A stretch of 64,000 nucleotides of DNA from Streptomyces sp. BA2 (GCF_009769735.1 NZ_WSRO01000002.1:8047001-8111000), one strand, 5' to 3'; numbered from the stretch's first letter, positions 46,607 to 54,625 are shown. The notes: a model not told the origin generated them from the sequence alone. Program-made: numbers and translations.

Positions 46607-47386
46607 TCAAGCGCCACTTGGGTCCCGCAGCAGACTGCCCGCGCCCGGCACATGCGGCGGCAGGCCCAGTTCGGTCAGGACGCGGTACGCCGTCGCGGTG
46701 GCCGCGGAGAGTACGGGCAGGCCCGCCGCGTCCTCCACGGCCTGGATCGACGCCAGCGAAGGCATCTGCACACAGGCGGAGAGGACAAGCGCGTCGGCGC
46801 GGCCCAGATCCACGCGACGCCAGTGCTCGCGCAGGTCGGCGGGGTCGAGCCGGGCGACCGCCAGATTGTCCGGCACCTCCAGGCTGAGCGCGTCCACGAC
46901 CTCGATCCCGGTGTCCTCGATGTAGTCGGCGACAAGGCGCGTGAGCGGCTTCATGTACGGGGTGATGATCGCGACCCGCGCGGCGCCGAGCGCCTTGATG
47001 CCGTCGAGCAGAGCGCCCGCGCTGGAGATCACCGGCGCCTGCGCGCCCTCGGAGCGCAGGGCGGCGGTGATCTCGTCCTCCGCCGTGCAGTGGTGTCCTG
47101 GACCCTGCGCCATGATCGCGACGAGGCAGGCCGTGGCGACGACATCGGGCCTGGCGTCGGCGAGTTCGAGCGCCGCGCGCTCGGTCTGCGCGTTCATGGA
47201 CTTGAGCTGCTCGGGCGTCACGTGCTTCATGCGCATCCGGCTGCTGTGGAAGACGAACCGGTCCCGCGGGGCCACGGACTCGCGGTCGCGCAGCATGCGC
47301 GGCAGCTCCGTCTCCATCGTCAGATTCGAGCTGGGCACGATCATGCCGATGTGGTGGTCGGTCGCGGTCGTCGCGGTCACTGCCAC
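46607..47386 (-). CDS. nicE: Maleate cis-trans isomerase (NicE-like)
   Basis: 259-aa member of the Asp/Glu racemase superfamily. HIGMIVPSSNLTMETELPRML is the family start; two catalytic cysteines are expected in ATACLVAIMA near residue 83 and LSACVQMPS near 200. It converts maleate to fumarate, the last step of nicotinate breakdown, feeding the TCA cycle. GTG 47386 follows GGAGGA. Arylmalonate decarboxylase is an alternative by fold, but the two cysteines and location in a complete nicotinate operon favour maleate isomerase. Last gene of the operon. Confidence 0.85.
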   Translation of the reverse strand: MAVTATTATDHHIGMIVPSSNLTMETELPRMLRDRESVAPRDRFVFHSSRMRMKHVTPEQLKSMNAQTERAALELADARPDVVATACLVAIMAQGPGHHCTAEDEITAALRSEGAQAPVISSAGALLDGIKALGAARVAIITPYMKPLTRLVADYIEDTGIEVVDALSLEVPDNLAVARLDPADLREHWRRVDLGRADALVLSACVQMPSLASIQAVEDAAGLPVLSAATATAYRVLTELGLPPHVPGAGSLLRDPSGA

Positions 47387-47424
47387 GGGATCCTCCGGAT
47401 GTTCGCGTACGACTGCTCGTACGG

Positions 47425-47937
47425 CTATGTGTCCTCGGTCAGCCCCTCCCAGTGATCGGCGAGGGACGTCAGGAGATGCATGACTTCTTCGCGCCGCTCG
47501 GCGCCGAACGGCGCGAGGAGCCGTTCGTCGAGCTCGCGGGCGCGACGGTTCGAGTCACGGAGGGTGCGCTCACCCTCCTCGGTCAGATAGAGCAGCTTGC
47601 GGCGGCCGTCGTCGGCGGCCGTCCTGCGCAGGATCAGCCCGCGGTTCTCCAGGCGCCGTGCCACGTCCGCCATCGTCGACGTGTCCAGGGCCACCGCCGA
47701 CGCCATCGACCGCTGGTCGTGGCCCGGCGAGGCGTCCACTGCCTGGAGGACGGCGAACTGCGGTCCGGTGAGCGTCGGGTCCACGGCGCGGATCCACACC
47801 GCGAGATACGCCTGGTACAGGCGCCGGACCTGGTATCCGGGCGCTGCCGTGAGGGCGGCGGGCGGCCCGGGCTGTCCTGACGCCGTAGCCATGGCCGGAG
47901 CCGGGGCAGGCGTCGTGGTGGAGGTTTCGTCAGCCAT
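47425..47937 (-). CDS. MarR-family regulator (NicR-like)
   Basis: 170-aa MarR protein: TLTGPQFAVLQAVDASPGHDQ, SMASAVALDTSTMADVARRLENRGLI (recognition helix) and DGRRKLLYLTEEG (wing). A ~30-residue Ala/Pro-rich N-terminal tail precedes the core. ATG 47937; an in-frame GTG at 47946 is possible. NicR, the repressor of Pseudomonas nicotinate genes, is also MarR-type and responds to 6-hydroxynicotinate, so the same role is inferred. Within the operon, between nicD and nicE. Confidence 0.82.
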   Translation of the reverse strand: MADETSTTTPAPAPAMATASGQPGPPAALTAAPGYQVRRLYQAYLAVWIRAVDPTLTGPQFAVLQAVDASPGHDQRSMASAVALDTSTMADVARRLENRGLILRRTAADDGRRKLLYLTEEGERTLRDSNRRARELDERLLAPFGAERREEVMHLLTSLADHWEGLTEDT

Positions 47938-47976
47938 GGGGCCCACTTAAGCACGGGGGTTGATCGGTTCGGGCGG

Positions 47977-48825
47977 TCAGGTCAGCATCGGGCGCAGCGC
48001 CTCGCGGAGCGCGGAGAGAGCCGCCCGGGTGTTGTCCCAGAACAGCATGTGGCCCGCGTCCGGGATGCCCGCGAGGACGGCCGACGGGTGCAGCCGGGCG
48101 GCCTCGGCGGCGCCCGCCGCGGTGACGACGGGGCTGTCCGCGCCGTACAGGAGCGCCGTGGGCCCCGGCACCGAGGGCCACAGGGCGAAGAAGTCCTCGG
48201 TCTCGAAGCCGCGGTGCGTGGCCGCGATCGCCTCCGCGTCGCAGCTCGTGAGCCAGCGGGCCCGCAGCTCCTGCTCCCGGCGGGGCCAGCGCGGCCAGGA
48301 GAGGGCCACCTCGTCCGCGTCGGTACCGCGCCGGGCCTGCGCAAGCTGGTCGAGGAAGGCCTCCAGGGGCGTTGGGTAGGGCCCGCGGCCCGGCCCGCTC
48401 ATCGGCGGGTCCCCGAGCACCGTGCCGCGCAGCGCCACCTTGCCGCGCACCGCGGTCACCGCGGCGATGCGCGCGCCCATGGAGTGCCCGAACAGGACGG
48501 GCCGGTCCAGACCGAGCCCCGTGACGACGGCTTCGACGTCCTCCGCGTACTCCTCCAGGGAGTAGGAGCCGCCGCCGTCCGACAGTCCGCGCCCCCGGAC
48601 GTCGAGCACCAACGGGCTTACGACATCGGTCAGTTCCCGCGCCACGAAGTCCATCGTGACCGCGGGACTCGTGATGCCGGGCAGCACGAGCAGCGGGGTG
48701 CCCGTGCCCCCGTAATCGAGGACGTGCAGCCGGGTGGTGCCCGAACGGACCCAGCGGCCGGTGGCGGGGACGTCGGCCAGGTCGGCGACGGCGGACTGCG
48801 GCAGGCAGCGGTCGGGCGGGGTCAT
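47977..48825 (-). CDS. nicD: Alpha/beta hydrolase, N-formylmaleamate deformylase (NicD-like)
   Basis: 282-aa alpha/beta-hydrolase. LLVLPGITSPAVTMDFVA forms the oxyanion region, LFGHSMGARIA carries the nucleophile serine near residue 118, and IPDAGHMLFWD the catalytic histidine near 260. In the nicotinate pathway NicD removes formate from N-formylmaleamate to give maleamate. ATG 48825 overlaps the nicF stop by 4 bases, so the two successive pathway steps are translationally coupled. Assignment rests on context; the fold alone is generic. Confidence 0.8.
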   Translation of the reverse strand: MTPPDRCLPQSAVADLADVPATGRWVRSGTTRLHVLDYGGTGTPLLVLPGITSPAVTMDFVARELTDVVSPLVLDVRGRGLSDGGGSYSLEEYAEDVEAVVTGLGLDRPVLFGHSMGARIAAVTAVRGKVALRGTVLGDPPMSGPGRGPYPTPLEAFLDQLAQARRGTDADEVALSWPRWPRREQELRARWLTSCDAEAIAATHRGFETEDFFALWPSVPGPTALLYGADSPVVTAAGAAEAARLHPSAVLAGIPDAGHMLFWDNTRAALSALREALRPMLT

Positions 48826-49481
48826 GCGTTCCTCCTGGCGTGCGCGAGGGTGCCGAGGTACTCGACTGCTTCTTTGAGGTCGATGACGTCGCCGTACTTG
48901 GCCTGGATGTCGAAGAGGCTCGCCTCGTGCGGTCCCGCGGCACGGTCGCCGACGCACGCGCGCGGCACGAGCACCGAGAACCCGCTCTGCACGGCGTCGA
49001 CCGCCGTGGCCCGCACACAGCCGCTCGTCGTCGCCCCGCACACCAGGACCGTGTCGCAGCCGAGGCCGGTGAGCAGGGCGGCGAGCGAGGTCCCGTAGAA
49101 CGCCGACGCGCCCTTCTTCAGCACCATCAAGTCCTGTGCTTCGTATGGCAGTCGGGGGTCGAGCGCGACCTCATCGCTGCCCTCGACCAGGGCTCGCATG
49201 CCCTGTGCCTTGTGCAGCCAGGTGACGGCGTCGCCCGCGGCCTCGGCGGGCGTGTAGGAGATCGCGGTGAAGACGACGGGCACGTCGGCCGGACGTCCGG
49301 CCTCGATCAGCTCACCGACCGCGCCCACCACGTCGGTCAGGTCCGCGCCCGAGGGGAAGCCATCCTCGGTGAAGCCGCGCGTGAGGTCGACGACCAGGAT
49401 CGCGGGGCGGCTGCCCCTGCGCACGGGGGCACCGAATCCGGCTCGTTCGTAGGTACGTTCCGTATCCTGCCCGTAGTTCAC
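48822..49481 (-). CDS. nicF: Isochorismatase-family maleamate amidohydrolase (NicF-like)
   Basis: 219-aa cysteine amidohydrolase. The triad is visible as Asp in ILVVDLTRGFTED, Lys in LKKGASAFYGTSL, and Cys in CGATTSGCVRATAVDAV. It hydrolyses maleamate to maleate and ammonia. Close relatives include N-carbamoylsarcosine amidohydrolase, but the flanking genes support maleamate. GTG 49481 with GAGGAGG upstream overlaps the CoxG stop by 4 bases. Confidence 0.85.
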   Translation of the reverse strand: MNYGQDTERTYERAGFGAPVRRGSRPAILVVDLTRGFTEDGFPSGADLTDVVGAVGELIEAGRPADVPVVFTAISYTPAEAAGDAVTWLHKAQGMRALVEGSDEVALDPRLPYEAQDLMVLKKGASAFYGTSLAALLTGLGCDTVLVCGATTSGCVRATAVDAVQSGFSVLVPRACVGDRAAGPHEASLFDIQAKYGDVIDLKEAVEYLGTLAHARRNA

Positions 49482-50161
49482 GAGGCCCTCCTCGGCGCGC
49501 GCAGGGCCCGCAGCTCCCGCGCCTGTGCGCCGAGCCTGCCGAGCAGCCAGCCCTCGAAGAGACCGAAGGCGAAGGCGCCGGCGACGAGGCCGTACTTGGC
49601 GGCGGCCGGGCCGAGCAGCATGGAGAGGCCGTCGAGTTCGGCCTCCGCAGGGACAGCCGGGCGGGCAGCGTGGGGAGCCGTGGCGGGCACATCGGACGCA
49701 GGAGCGGCCGGTGCCCGATCCTGATCGAGCAGACTGCCGAGATTCTGCGCGAACTGCTGCAGGATCCGGTCGGACACCGTCGCGATGGCGCCCTTGCCGA
49801 ACTGCGCGATCTTGCCGCGTATCACCAGATCCGTGGAGATCTTGAGCAGCGCGCCCTCGGCCGCCGCGAGCACTTCGAGCGCGACCTCCGCCTCCGCGTC
49901 GCCGCTCCCGTGGGTGTCGGCCCCGCGCGCCTGGACCCGCAGCCGCCGCCCCCGCGGGTCGACCTCCAGGAAGCGGACCGTGCCGGCGTACGCGGCGCTG
50001 ATCGGTCCGACCTTGATCTTCACGGAGCCCTGCCAGGCGTCCCCGTCCAGCCCGTCGAGTGCGGCGCCCGGCATGCACGAGGCGACCCGCTCGACGTCGT
50101 TCATCAGGGCGAAGACCTCGTCCGGCGAGGCCTTGACCGGGACCGAGTTGGTGAGCTGCAT
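49478..50161 (-). CDS. CoxG-like (SRPBCC) molybdenum hydroxylase accessory protein
   Basis: 227-aa protein. Residues ~1-150 are the CoxG/SRPBCC domain (LTNSVPVKASPDEVFALMND, VASCMPGAALDGLDG, GKGAIATVSDRILQQFAQNL); a Pro/Ala linker follows, and a C-terminal hydrophobic segment (YGLVAGAFAFGLFEGWLLG) probably anchors it to the membrane. CoxG recruits or matures Cox-type hydroxylases. Its ATG at 50161 shares one base with the small-subunit stop (TGATG). Confidence 0.83.
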   Translation of the reverse strand: MQLTNSVPVKASPDEVFALMNDVERVASCMPGAALDGLDGDAWQGSVKIKVGPISAAYAGTVRFLEVDPRGRRLRVQARGADTHGSGDAEAEVALEVLAAAEGALLKISTDLVIRGKIAQFGKGAIATVSDRILQQFAQNLGSLLDQDRAPAAPASDVPATAPHAARPAVPAEAELDGLSMLLGPAAAKYGLVAGAFAFGLFEGWLLGRLGAQARELRALRAPRRAS

Positions 50162-50667
50162 CAGAACTCCTTGGGGCAGCGCCGGGCGACGGCGCACCCG
50201 TCGATCGCCTCGACGATGGTCTGGTAGCCGGTGCACCGGCAGAGGTTGGAGGCGACGACCTCGCGGATCTCGTCCTTGGTCGCCTCGGGCCGCTCGGCGA
50301 GGAACCCCTCGGCGAGCATCAGGAAGCCGGGGGTGCAGAAGCCGCACTGCAATCCGTGGTGCTCGCTGAACGACCGCTGCAGATCGCTCAGTTCGGGCCC
50401 GTCCGACAGTGACTCGACGGTACGGATCCGGGCGCCCTCCGCCTGCGCCGCGAACATCAGACACGCGCGCGTGGGCCGATCGTCGACCAGCACCGTGCAG
50501 GCACCGCAGATGCCGTGCTCGCAGCCGACGTGGGTGCCGGTCAGGCGCAGATCGTGCCGGAGCACGTCGACCAGGGTGCGGCGGGGTTCGGTGATCACTT
50601 CGTGCTGTTCGCCGTTGACGTCGAGGGTGAGCAGCAGGACATCGGTGGCGTTGCCGCTTTCGGTCAT
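50161..50667 (-). CDS. Molybdenum hydroxylase small subunit, two [2Fe-2S] clusters (CoxS/NicA-like)
   Basis: 168-aa iron-sulfur subunit. The plant-ferredoxin-type cluster uses the cysteines of CEHGICGACTVLVDD and the following RACLMF; the second cluster uses CGFCTPGF and CRCTGYQ. It passes electrons from the molybdenum site in the large subunit to FAD in the medium subunit. Coupled by ATGA to the large-subunit gene. Expected enzyme is nicotinate 6-hydroxylase, from context. Confidence 0.9.
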   Translation of the reverse strand: MTESGNATDVLLLTLDVNGEQHEVITEPRRTLVDVLRHDLRLTGTHVGCEHGICGACTVLVDDRPTRACLMFAAQAEGARIRTVESLSDGPELSDLQRSFSEHHGLQCGFCTPGFLMLAEGFLAERPEATKDEIREVVASNLCRCTGYQTIVEAIDGCAVARRCPKEF

Positions 50668-53024
50668 GAGGAGAGCTCCAGGTTCAGGGCGCGGTGCACC
50701 GTCTCCGGGGTGATGGGGGTGTGGTCGAGCTCGACGCCCGTGGGGCGCAGGGCGTCGTTGACGGCGTTGAGGACGGCGGCCGGCGCCCCGATGGTGCCGC
50801 CCTCACCCGCGCCCTTCGCGCCGGTCTCGGTGAACGCGCAGGGCGTCTCCAGGTGGTGGATCAGGACGTCGGGGATCTCGTGGGCCGTGGGCACCTTGTA
50901 GTCCATGAAGCTGGTCGCCGAAGGCTCGCCCTGGTCGTCGTACGTCACCTGCTCGAAGAGCGCGCCCGCGATGCCCTGGGCGATGCCGCCCCGGCACTGG
51001 CCCTCCACGACCTGCGGGTTGATCGCCACTCCGCAGTCCTCGACGCAGACGTACCGCAGGATCTCCACCTGCCCGGTGTTCTCGTGGAGTTCCACGACCA
51101 CGCCATGGGTGGCGTTCGAGAACGTGCCGTCGTTGAAGACGTCGAAGGTGGCGGTGGCGCTCAGGCCCGGCTCGATGTCCTTGGGCAGCAAGTGCGCCTG
51201 GAGATAGGCGACATCGGCCAACTCCTCGTAGGTGAGGACGCGGCCGTCGCGGTGATGTGCGCCACCGCCCGCGAGCTCCACGTCGTCCCGCGCGGCGTCC
51301 CAGCGTGCCGCCGCGATCCGGCACAGCTTCTCGCCGAGTTTCGCCGCCGCGAGCCGCACCGCGCTGCCGCCCACCGTGATGGAGCGGCTCGCGAAGGTTC
51401 CCCAGCCGTAGGTGATGCGCTCGGTGTCACCCTGATGGAGCCTCACCTTGCCGATGTCCAGGCCCAGTTCGTCGGAGACGATCTGCGCCATCGTCGTCTC
51501 GTGGCTCTGGCCGTGGCTCATCGTGCCGGTGGTGACGGTCACCGCGCCGCTGGTGTCCATCCGGACCTCGGAGATGTCGAAGCCGGGGACGACCCGCATC
51601 TTGCGCTGGGCGAAGGCCGCGGAGCCGTATCCGGTGCGCTCGCTGAAGCAGGAGTATCCGATGCCGATGTGCCGCCCCTCCGCTGCCGCCGCCGAGCGCT
51701 TCTCGTACCAGCCCTCGTCCTTGACGAGCCGCTCGCACAGGTTCAGCGACTCCAGATAGGAGCCGGGGTCGTACGTGATGTTGTTGACGCCCGTGTACGG
51801 GAACTCCGTGATGACGTTGCGACGGCGGATCTCCACGGCGTCCAGGCCCAGTTCGCGGGCGGCACGCTCGAAGAGCCGCTCCACCACCATCACGTACTGC
51901 GGACGGCTCACTCCCCGATAGGGCGCGGTGGGAGCCTTGTTGGTGGTGACCGCCCGGCCGCGCACCCGATAGGCGGGCACCCTGTACACCCCCGGCATCT
52001 CCGCCGACGCCATCAGCGGCTCGATGCCCGCCGTGAACGGGTAGCAGGAGTAGGCACCCATGTCGCACACCACATCGGCGTCGAGCCCGAGGATCCTGCC
52101 ATCGGCGTCGAAGGCCGCGCGCACCTCGTAGTGCTGCTCGCGGGCGAGGAACGACGCCGACAGGGCGTCCTTGCGGTCCTCGATCCACTTCACCGGCCTG
52201 CGCAGCCGCAGCGCGACGGCGGCCGCGGCGATCTCCTCGCGCCCGACGACGCACTTCTGGCCGAAGCCGCCGCCCATGTCGGGCACCACGACCCGCACCG
52301 CCCGTTCGTCCAGGCGCAGACAGCGGGACGCCACCGTCCTTACCTGGTGCGGGACTTGAGTGCACGTCTGGAGGACGAGCTGCTCCTCGCGGTCGTCCCA
52401 GTGGGCGACGACGCCGCGCGTCTCCAGGGGGAGGGCGTTTTGCCGGCCGGTCCGCGACTCCACATGGACGACACAGGCTGCGGCGTCGAAGATCTCGTCG
52501 ATGCCGTCCGTGGCGAAGAGCGAGACGTCCACGAGGGTGTTGCGCGTGGCCTCCTCATGGACGAGAGGTGCGCCGGGCGCCAGGGCCGTCTGCTCGGAGG
52601 TGACGGGGGGAAGGGTGGCGTAGCCGACCTTGGCCGCTTCGAGCCCGTCCTCCACGGCGTAGGCGTCCCGTGCCACGACGATCGCGACGGGCTCCCCGAC
52701 GTAGCGAACCCGGTCACGGGCAAGGACGGGCATCGCCGTAGGCACGAACTCCGAGAGCGGCCGCCCGAGTTCGGCGGTGATATCGGCCAGCTCCAGATCA
52801 TCGGCCGTGAACGCAGCGACGACGCCCGGAACTTCACGCACCGCCGTCAGGTCGACCGACGTGATCTCGCCGTGCGCGACCGTGCTGCGCACGAACTGGG
52901 CGTGCAGCATGCCGGGCAGCGCGATGTCGTCGACGAACCGACCGCGCCCGGTGAGAAGCCGGGGATCCTCGCGCCGGGACACGGACCGCCCGACCAACTG
53001 CCCCTCCACCAGTGGCTGTTTCAT
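50664..53024 (-). CDS. Molybdenum hydroxylase large subunit (CoxL/XdhB-like; probable nicotinate hydroxylase)
   Basis: 786-aa molybdopterin-binding subunit of the xanthine dehydrogenase family. DMGGGFGQKCVVGREE, AYRGVSRPQYVMVVER and GAKGAGEGGTIGAPAAVL (catalytic Glu) are the cofactor and active-site regions. The CO-dehydrogenase active-site motif with AYRCSFR is not present, so this is a hydroxylase. It should convert nicotinate to 6-hydroxynicotinate. The first 12 residues, MKQPLVEGQLVG, are echoed in each upstream micro-ORF. ATG 53024 overlaps the fifth micro-ORF stop by 4 bases, so its translation is coupled to the array. Unlike Pseudomonas NicB, no C-terminal cytochrome domain is seen. 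Confidence 0.88.
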   Translation of the reverse strand: MKQPLVEGQLVGRSVSRREDPRLLTGRGRFVDDIALPGMLHAQFVRSTVAHGEITSVDLTAVREVPGVVAAFTADDLELADITAELGRPLSEFVPTAMPVLARDRVRYVGEPVAIVVARDAYAVEDGLEAAKVGYATLPPVTSEQTALAPGAPLVHEEATRNTLVDVSLFATDGIDEIFDAAACVVHVESRTGRQNALPLETRGVVAHWDDREEQLVLQTCTQVPHQVRTVASRCLRLDERAVRVVVPDMGGGFGQKCVVGREEIAAAAVALRLRRPVKWIEDRKDALSASFLAREQHYEVRAAFDADGRILGLDADVVCDMGAYSCYPFTAGIEPLMASAEMPGVYRVPAYRVRGRAVTTNKAPTAPYRGVSRPQYVMVVERLFERAARELGLDAVEIRRRNVITEFPYTGVNNITYDPGSYLESLNLCERLVKDEGWYEKRSAAAAEGRHIGIGYSCFSERTGYGSAAFAQRKMRVVPGFDISEVRMDTSGAVTVTTGTMSHGQSHETTMAQIVSDELGLDIGKVRLHQGDTERITYGWGTFASRSITVGGSAVRLAAAKLGEKLCRIAAARWDAARDDVELAGGGAHHRDGRVLTYEELADVAYLQAHLLPKDIEPGLSATATFDVFNDGTFSNATHGVVVELHENTGQVEILRYVCVEDCGVAINPQVVEGQCRGGIAQGIAGALFEQVTYDDQGEPSATSFMDYKVPTAHEIPDVLIHHLETPCAFTETGAKGAGEGGTIGAPAAVLNAVNDALRPTGVELDHTPITPETVHRALNLELSS

Positions 53025-53170
53025 CGGGTCATCGCCTCCTCGCAGGCACGTTGGGTTCCCCGCGTGATGGCGGGGGCGACGCCGCCGTGCGTGGCGTGTC
53101 CGCCGCGTGTCGGGCTGTGGGCGGCGACGGGAGGGCCGATCAGCTGGCCGTTCTGAACTGGCTGGTTCAT
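53021..53170 (-). CDS. 49-aa micro-ORF, array unit 5 (next to coxL)
   Basis: Starts ATG 53170 and ends in an ATGA overlap with the coxL-like start. It begins MNQPVQNGQLIGPPVAAHSP and ends RACEEAMTR. This ending differs from units 1-4 (KEAEAR or REAESR type) and nearly equals the real coxM end RACEEAMKR, so this unit seems to preserve the original coxM-coxL junction. No homology to a known functional peptide is evident. Confidence 0.6.
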   Translation of the reverse strand: MNQPVQNGQLIGPPVAAHSPTRGGHATHGGVAPAITRGTQRACEEAMTR

Positions 53171-53316
53171 CGGGCCTCCGCCTCCTTACAGGCACGTTGG
53201 GTTCTCCGCGTGATGGCGGGGGCGACGCCGCCGTGCGTGGCGTGTCCGCCGCGTGTCGGGCTGTGGGCGGCGACGGGAGGGCCGATCAGCTGGCCGTTCT
53301 GAACTGGCTGTTTCAT
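53167..53316 (-). CDS. 49-aa micro-ORF, array unit 4
   Basis: ATG 53316, MKQPVQNGQLIGPPVAAHSP..., ending RACKEAEAR. The last codons supply an AAGGAGG Shine-Dalgarno for unit 5. It differs from unit 3 at only 5 of 150 bases by hand count, so these two are the most recent duplicates. Confidence 0.6.
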   Translation of the reverse strand: MKQPVQNGQLIGPPVAAHSPTRGGHATHGGVAPAITRRTQRACKEAEAR

Positions 53317-53462
53317 CGGGACTCCGCCTCCTTACAGGCACGTTGGGTTCTCCGCGTGATGGCGGGGGCGACGCCGCCGAGCGTGGCGTGTCCGCCGCGT
53401 GTCGGGCTGTGGGCGGCGACGGGAGGGCCGATCAGCTGGCCTTCCTGCACTGGCTGTTTCAT
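53313..53462 (-). CDS. 49-aa micro-ORF, array unit 3
   Basis: ATG 53462, MKQPVQEGQLIGPPVAAHSP..., with RGGHATLGGVAPAITR in the middle and KEAESR at the end. The central peptide resembles the CoxM-family strand that reads HGGRVALGGVAATVVR in the neighbouring FAD subunit. Confidence 0.6.
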   Translation of the reverse strand: MKQPVQEGQLIGPPVAAHSPTRGGHATLGGVAPAITRRTQRACKEAESR

Positions 53463-53608
53463 CGGGACTCCGCCTCCCTACCGGCACATTGGCTTCCCCG
53501 CGTGACGGCAGGGGCGACGCCGCCGAGCGTGGCGTGCCCGCCGCGTGTCGGGCTGTGGGCGGCAGCGAGAAGGCCGATCAGCTGCCCCTCCTTCAGTGGC
53601 TGGTTCAT
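53459..53608 (-). CDS. 49-aa micro-ORF, array unit 2
   Basis: ATG 53608, MNQPLKEGQLIGLLAAAHSP..., the most divergent unit (21 of 150 bases differ from unit 4 by hand count) yet without indels or stops. Its MNQPLKEGQLIG start is closest to the coxL-encoded MKQPLVEGQLVG. Ends REAESR with an ATGA overlap to unit 3. Confidence 0.6.
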   Translation of the reverse strand: MNQPLKEGQLIGLLAAAHSPTRGGHATLGGVAPAVTRGSQCAGREAESR

Positions 53609-53754
53609 CGGGCCTCCGCCTCCTTACAGGCACGTTGGGTTCTCCGCGTGATGGCGGGGGCGACGCCGCCGTGCGTGGCGCGTCCGCCGCGTGTCGGGCT
53701 GTGGGCGGCAGCGAGAAGGCCGATCAGCTGGCCGTTCTGCACTGGCTGGGTCAT
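53605..53754 (-). CDS. 49-aa micro-ORF, array unit 1 (next to coxM)
   Basis: ATG 53754 overlaps the coxM-like stop by 4 bases. MTQPVQNGQLIGLLAAAHSP..., RGGRATHGGVAPAITR, ending KEAEAR. The first micro-ORF reached by ribosomes finishing the FAD-subunit gene. Confidence 0.6.
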   Translation of the reverse strand: MTQPVQNGQLIGLLAAAHSPTRGGRATHGGVAPAITRRTQRACKEAEAR

Positions 53755-54599
53755 CGCTTCATCGCCTCCTCGCACGCCCGCCTGACCAGCGTGCGGACTA
53801 GCTGTTTGCGGTAGTGCGTGCTGCCGGATGCGTCCGGTGGGGGATCGACGGCTGCCGACGCCGCGGCTGCGCACTCGGCGAAGGAGCCGCCGTCCGCGAG
53901 GACCGCTTCCGCCTCCGGCACCCGCACCACGGTGGCGGCGACCCCGCCGAGCGCGACGCGCCCGCCGTGTACCACGCCGCCCCCGACATCGAGGTCCACG
54001 ACTGCGGAGACGAGCGCGAAGTCCCCTTTCCGCTCGGCGAATTCGGTCAGGGCGGCGTGCGGTGCCGGGCGCGGGAAGACGATCTCGACGAGGATCTCGT
54101 CGAAGTCGAGGGCGGTGGTGTAGTAGCCGAGGAAGAAGTCCCCCGCCGCGATCCTGCGCTCGCCGCGCGGCCCGCGGGCCACGAACTCGGCGTCGAGCGC
54201 CACCGCGAGCAGACACCACTCCGCGGTGGCGTCGGCGTGCGCGATGCTGCCGCCGACCGTGCCGCGCGTGCGGATCGGCAGGTGCCCGATCCACGGCATG
54301 GCATCGCGCAGCACCCCGAAGTCCGCCCCGAGCCGCCCCGCCGGGTCTCTCTCCACCGTGTGATGGGTGGTGAGCGCCCCTATGCGCAGCCCGCCCGCCG
54401 CATCCGTGCGCAGCCGGTCGAGTTCCCGCAGGCCGGCTATGTCGACCAGATGCCGGGGCCGGGCAAGACGGAAGTTCATCATCGCGACCAGGCTCTGGCC
54501 GCCGGCCACGACCTTGGCGTCGTCGCCCAGCTCGGCGAGCAGCCGCGTGGCGCCGTCGAGGTCGCGGGCCCGATGGTAGGCGAAGGGGGCGGGCTTCAT
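53751..54599 (-). CDS. Molybdenum hydroxylase medium (FAD) subunit (CoxM-like)
   Basis: 282-aa FAD-binding subunit. PAPFAYHRARDLDGATRLLAELGDDAKVVAGGQSLVAMMNFRLA holds the first FAD motif (AGGQSL) and RTRGTVGGSIAHADATAEWC the second (TVGGSIAHADP-type), as in CoxM/XdhC-fold proteins. VALGGVAATVVR near residue 215 is the C-terminal domain strand copied in the micro-ORFs. It takes electrons from the small subunit. ATG 54599 has GGAGGACC upstream. Its final codons, RACEEAMKR, are coupled by ATGA to micro-ORF 1. Confidence 0.9.
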   Translation of the reverse strand: MKPAPFAYHRARDLDGATRLLAELGDDAKVVAGGQSLVAMMNFRLARPRHLVDIAGLRELDRLRTDAAGGLRIGALTTHHTVERDPAGRLGADFGVLRDAMPWIGHLPIRTRGTVGGSIAHADATAEWCLLAVALDAEFVARGPRGERRIAAGDFFLGYYTTALDFDEILVEIVFPRPAPHAALTEFAERKGDFALVSAVVDLDVGGGVVHGGRVALGGVAATVVRVPEAEAVLADGGSFAECAAAASAAVDPPPDASGSTHYRKQLVRTLVRRACEEAMKR

Positions 54600-54625
54600 G
54601 GTCCTCCTGTCGTACGTACGATGCG

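Larger units (their letters stand above)
53021..53754 (-). repeat. Five-unit 146-bp tandem repeat of coupled micro-ORFs
   Basis: Five repeats with an exact 146-bp period fill the space between coxM-like and coxL-like genes; starts are at 53754, 53608, 53462, 53316 and 53170. Each ORF is 150 bp including stop, overlapping the next by ATGA, and each 3' end contains a Shine-Dalgarno-like GGAGGC/AAGGAGG. Divergence among units is by substitution only. Confidence 0.95.

Noticed and set aside
53021..53754. CRISPR array or intergenic REP-type element
   Set aside because: Units are contiguous without unique spacers, 146 bp long, fully coding with coupled stops and starts, and related to the flanking genes.
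50664..54599. Aerobic CO dehydrogenase (coxMLS)
   Set aside because: The large subunit lacks the AYRCSFR active-site motif of CO dehydrogenase and lies in a pyridine-degradation operon.
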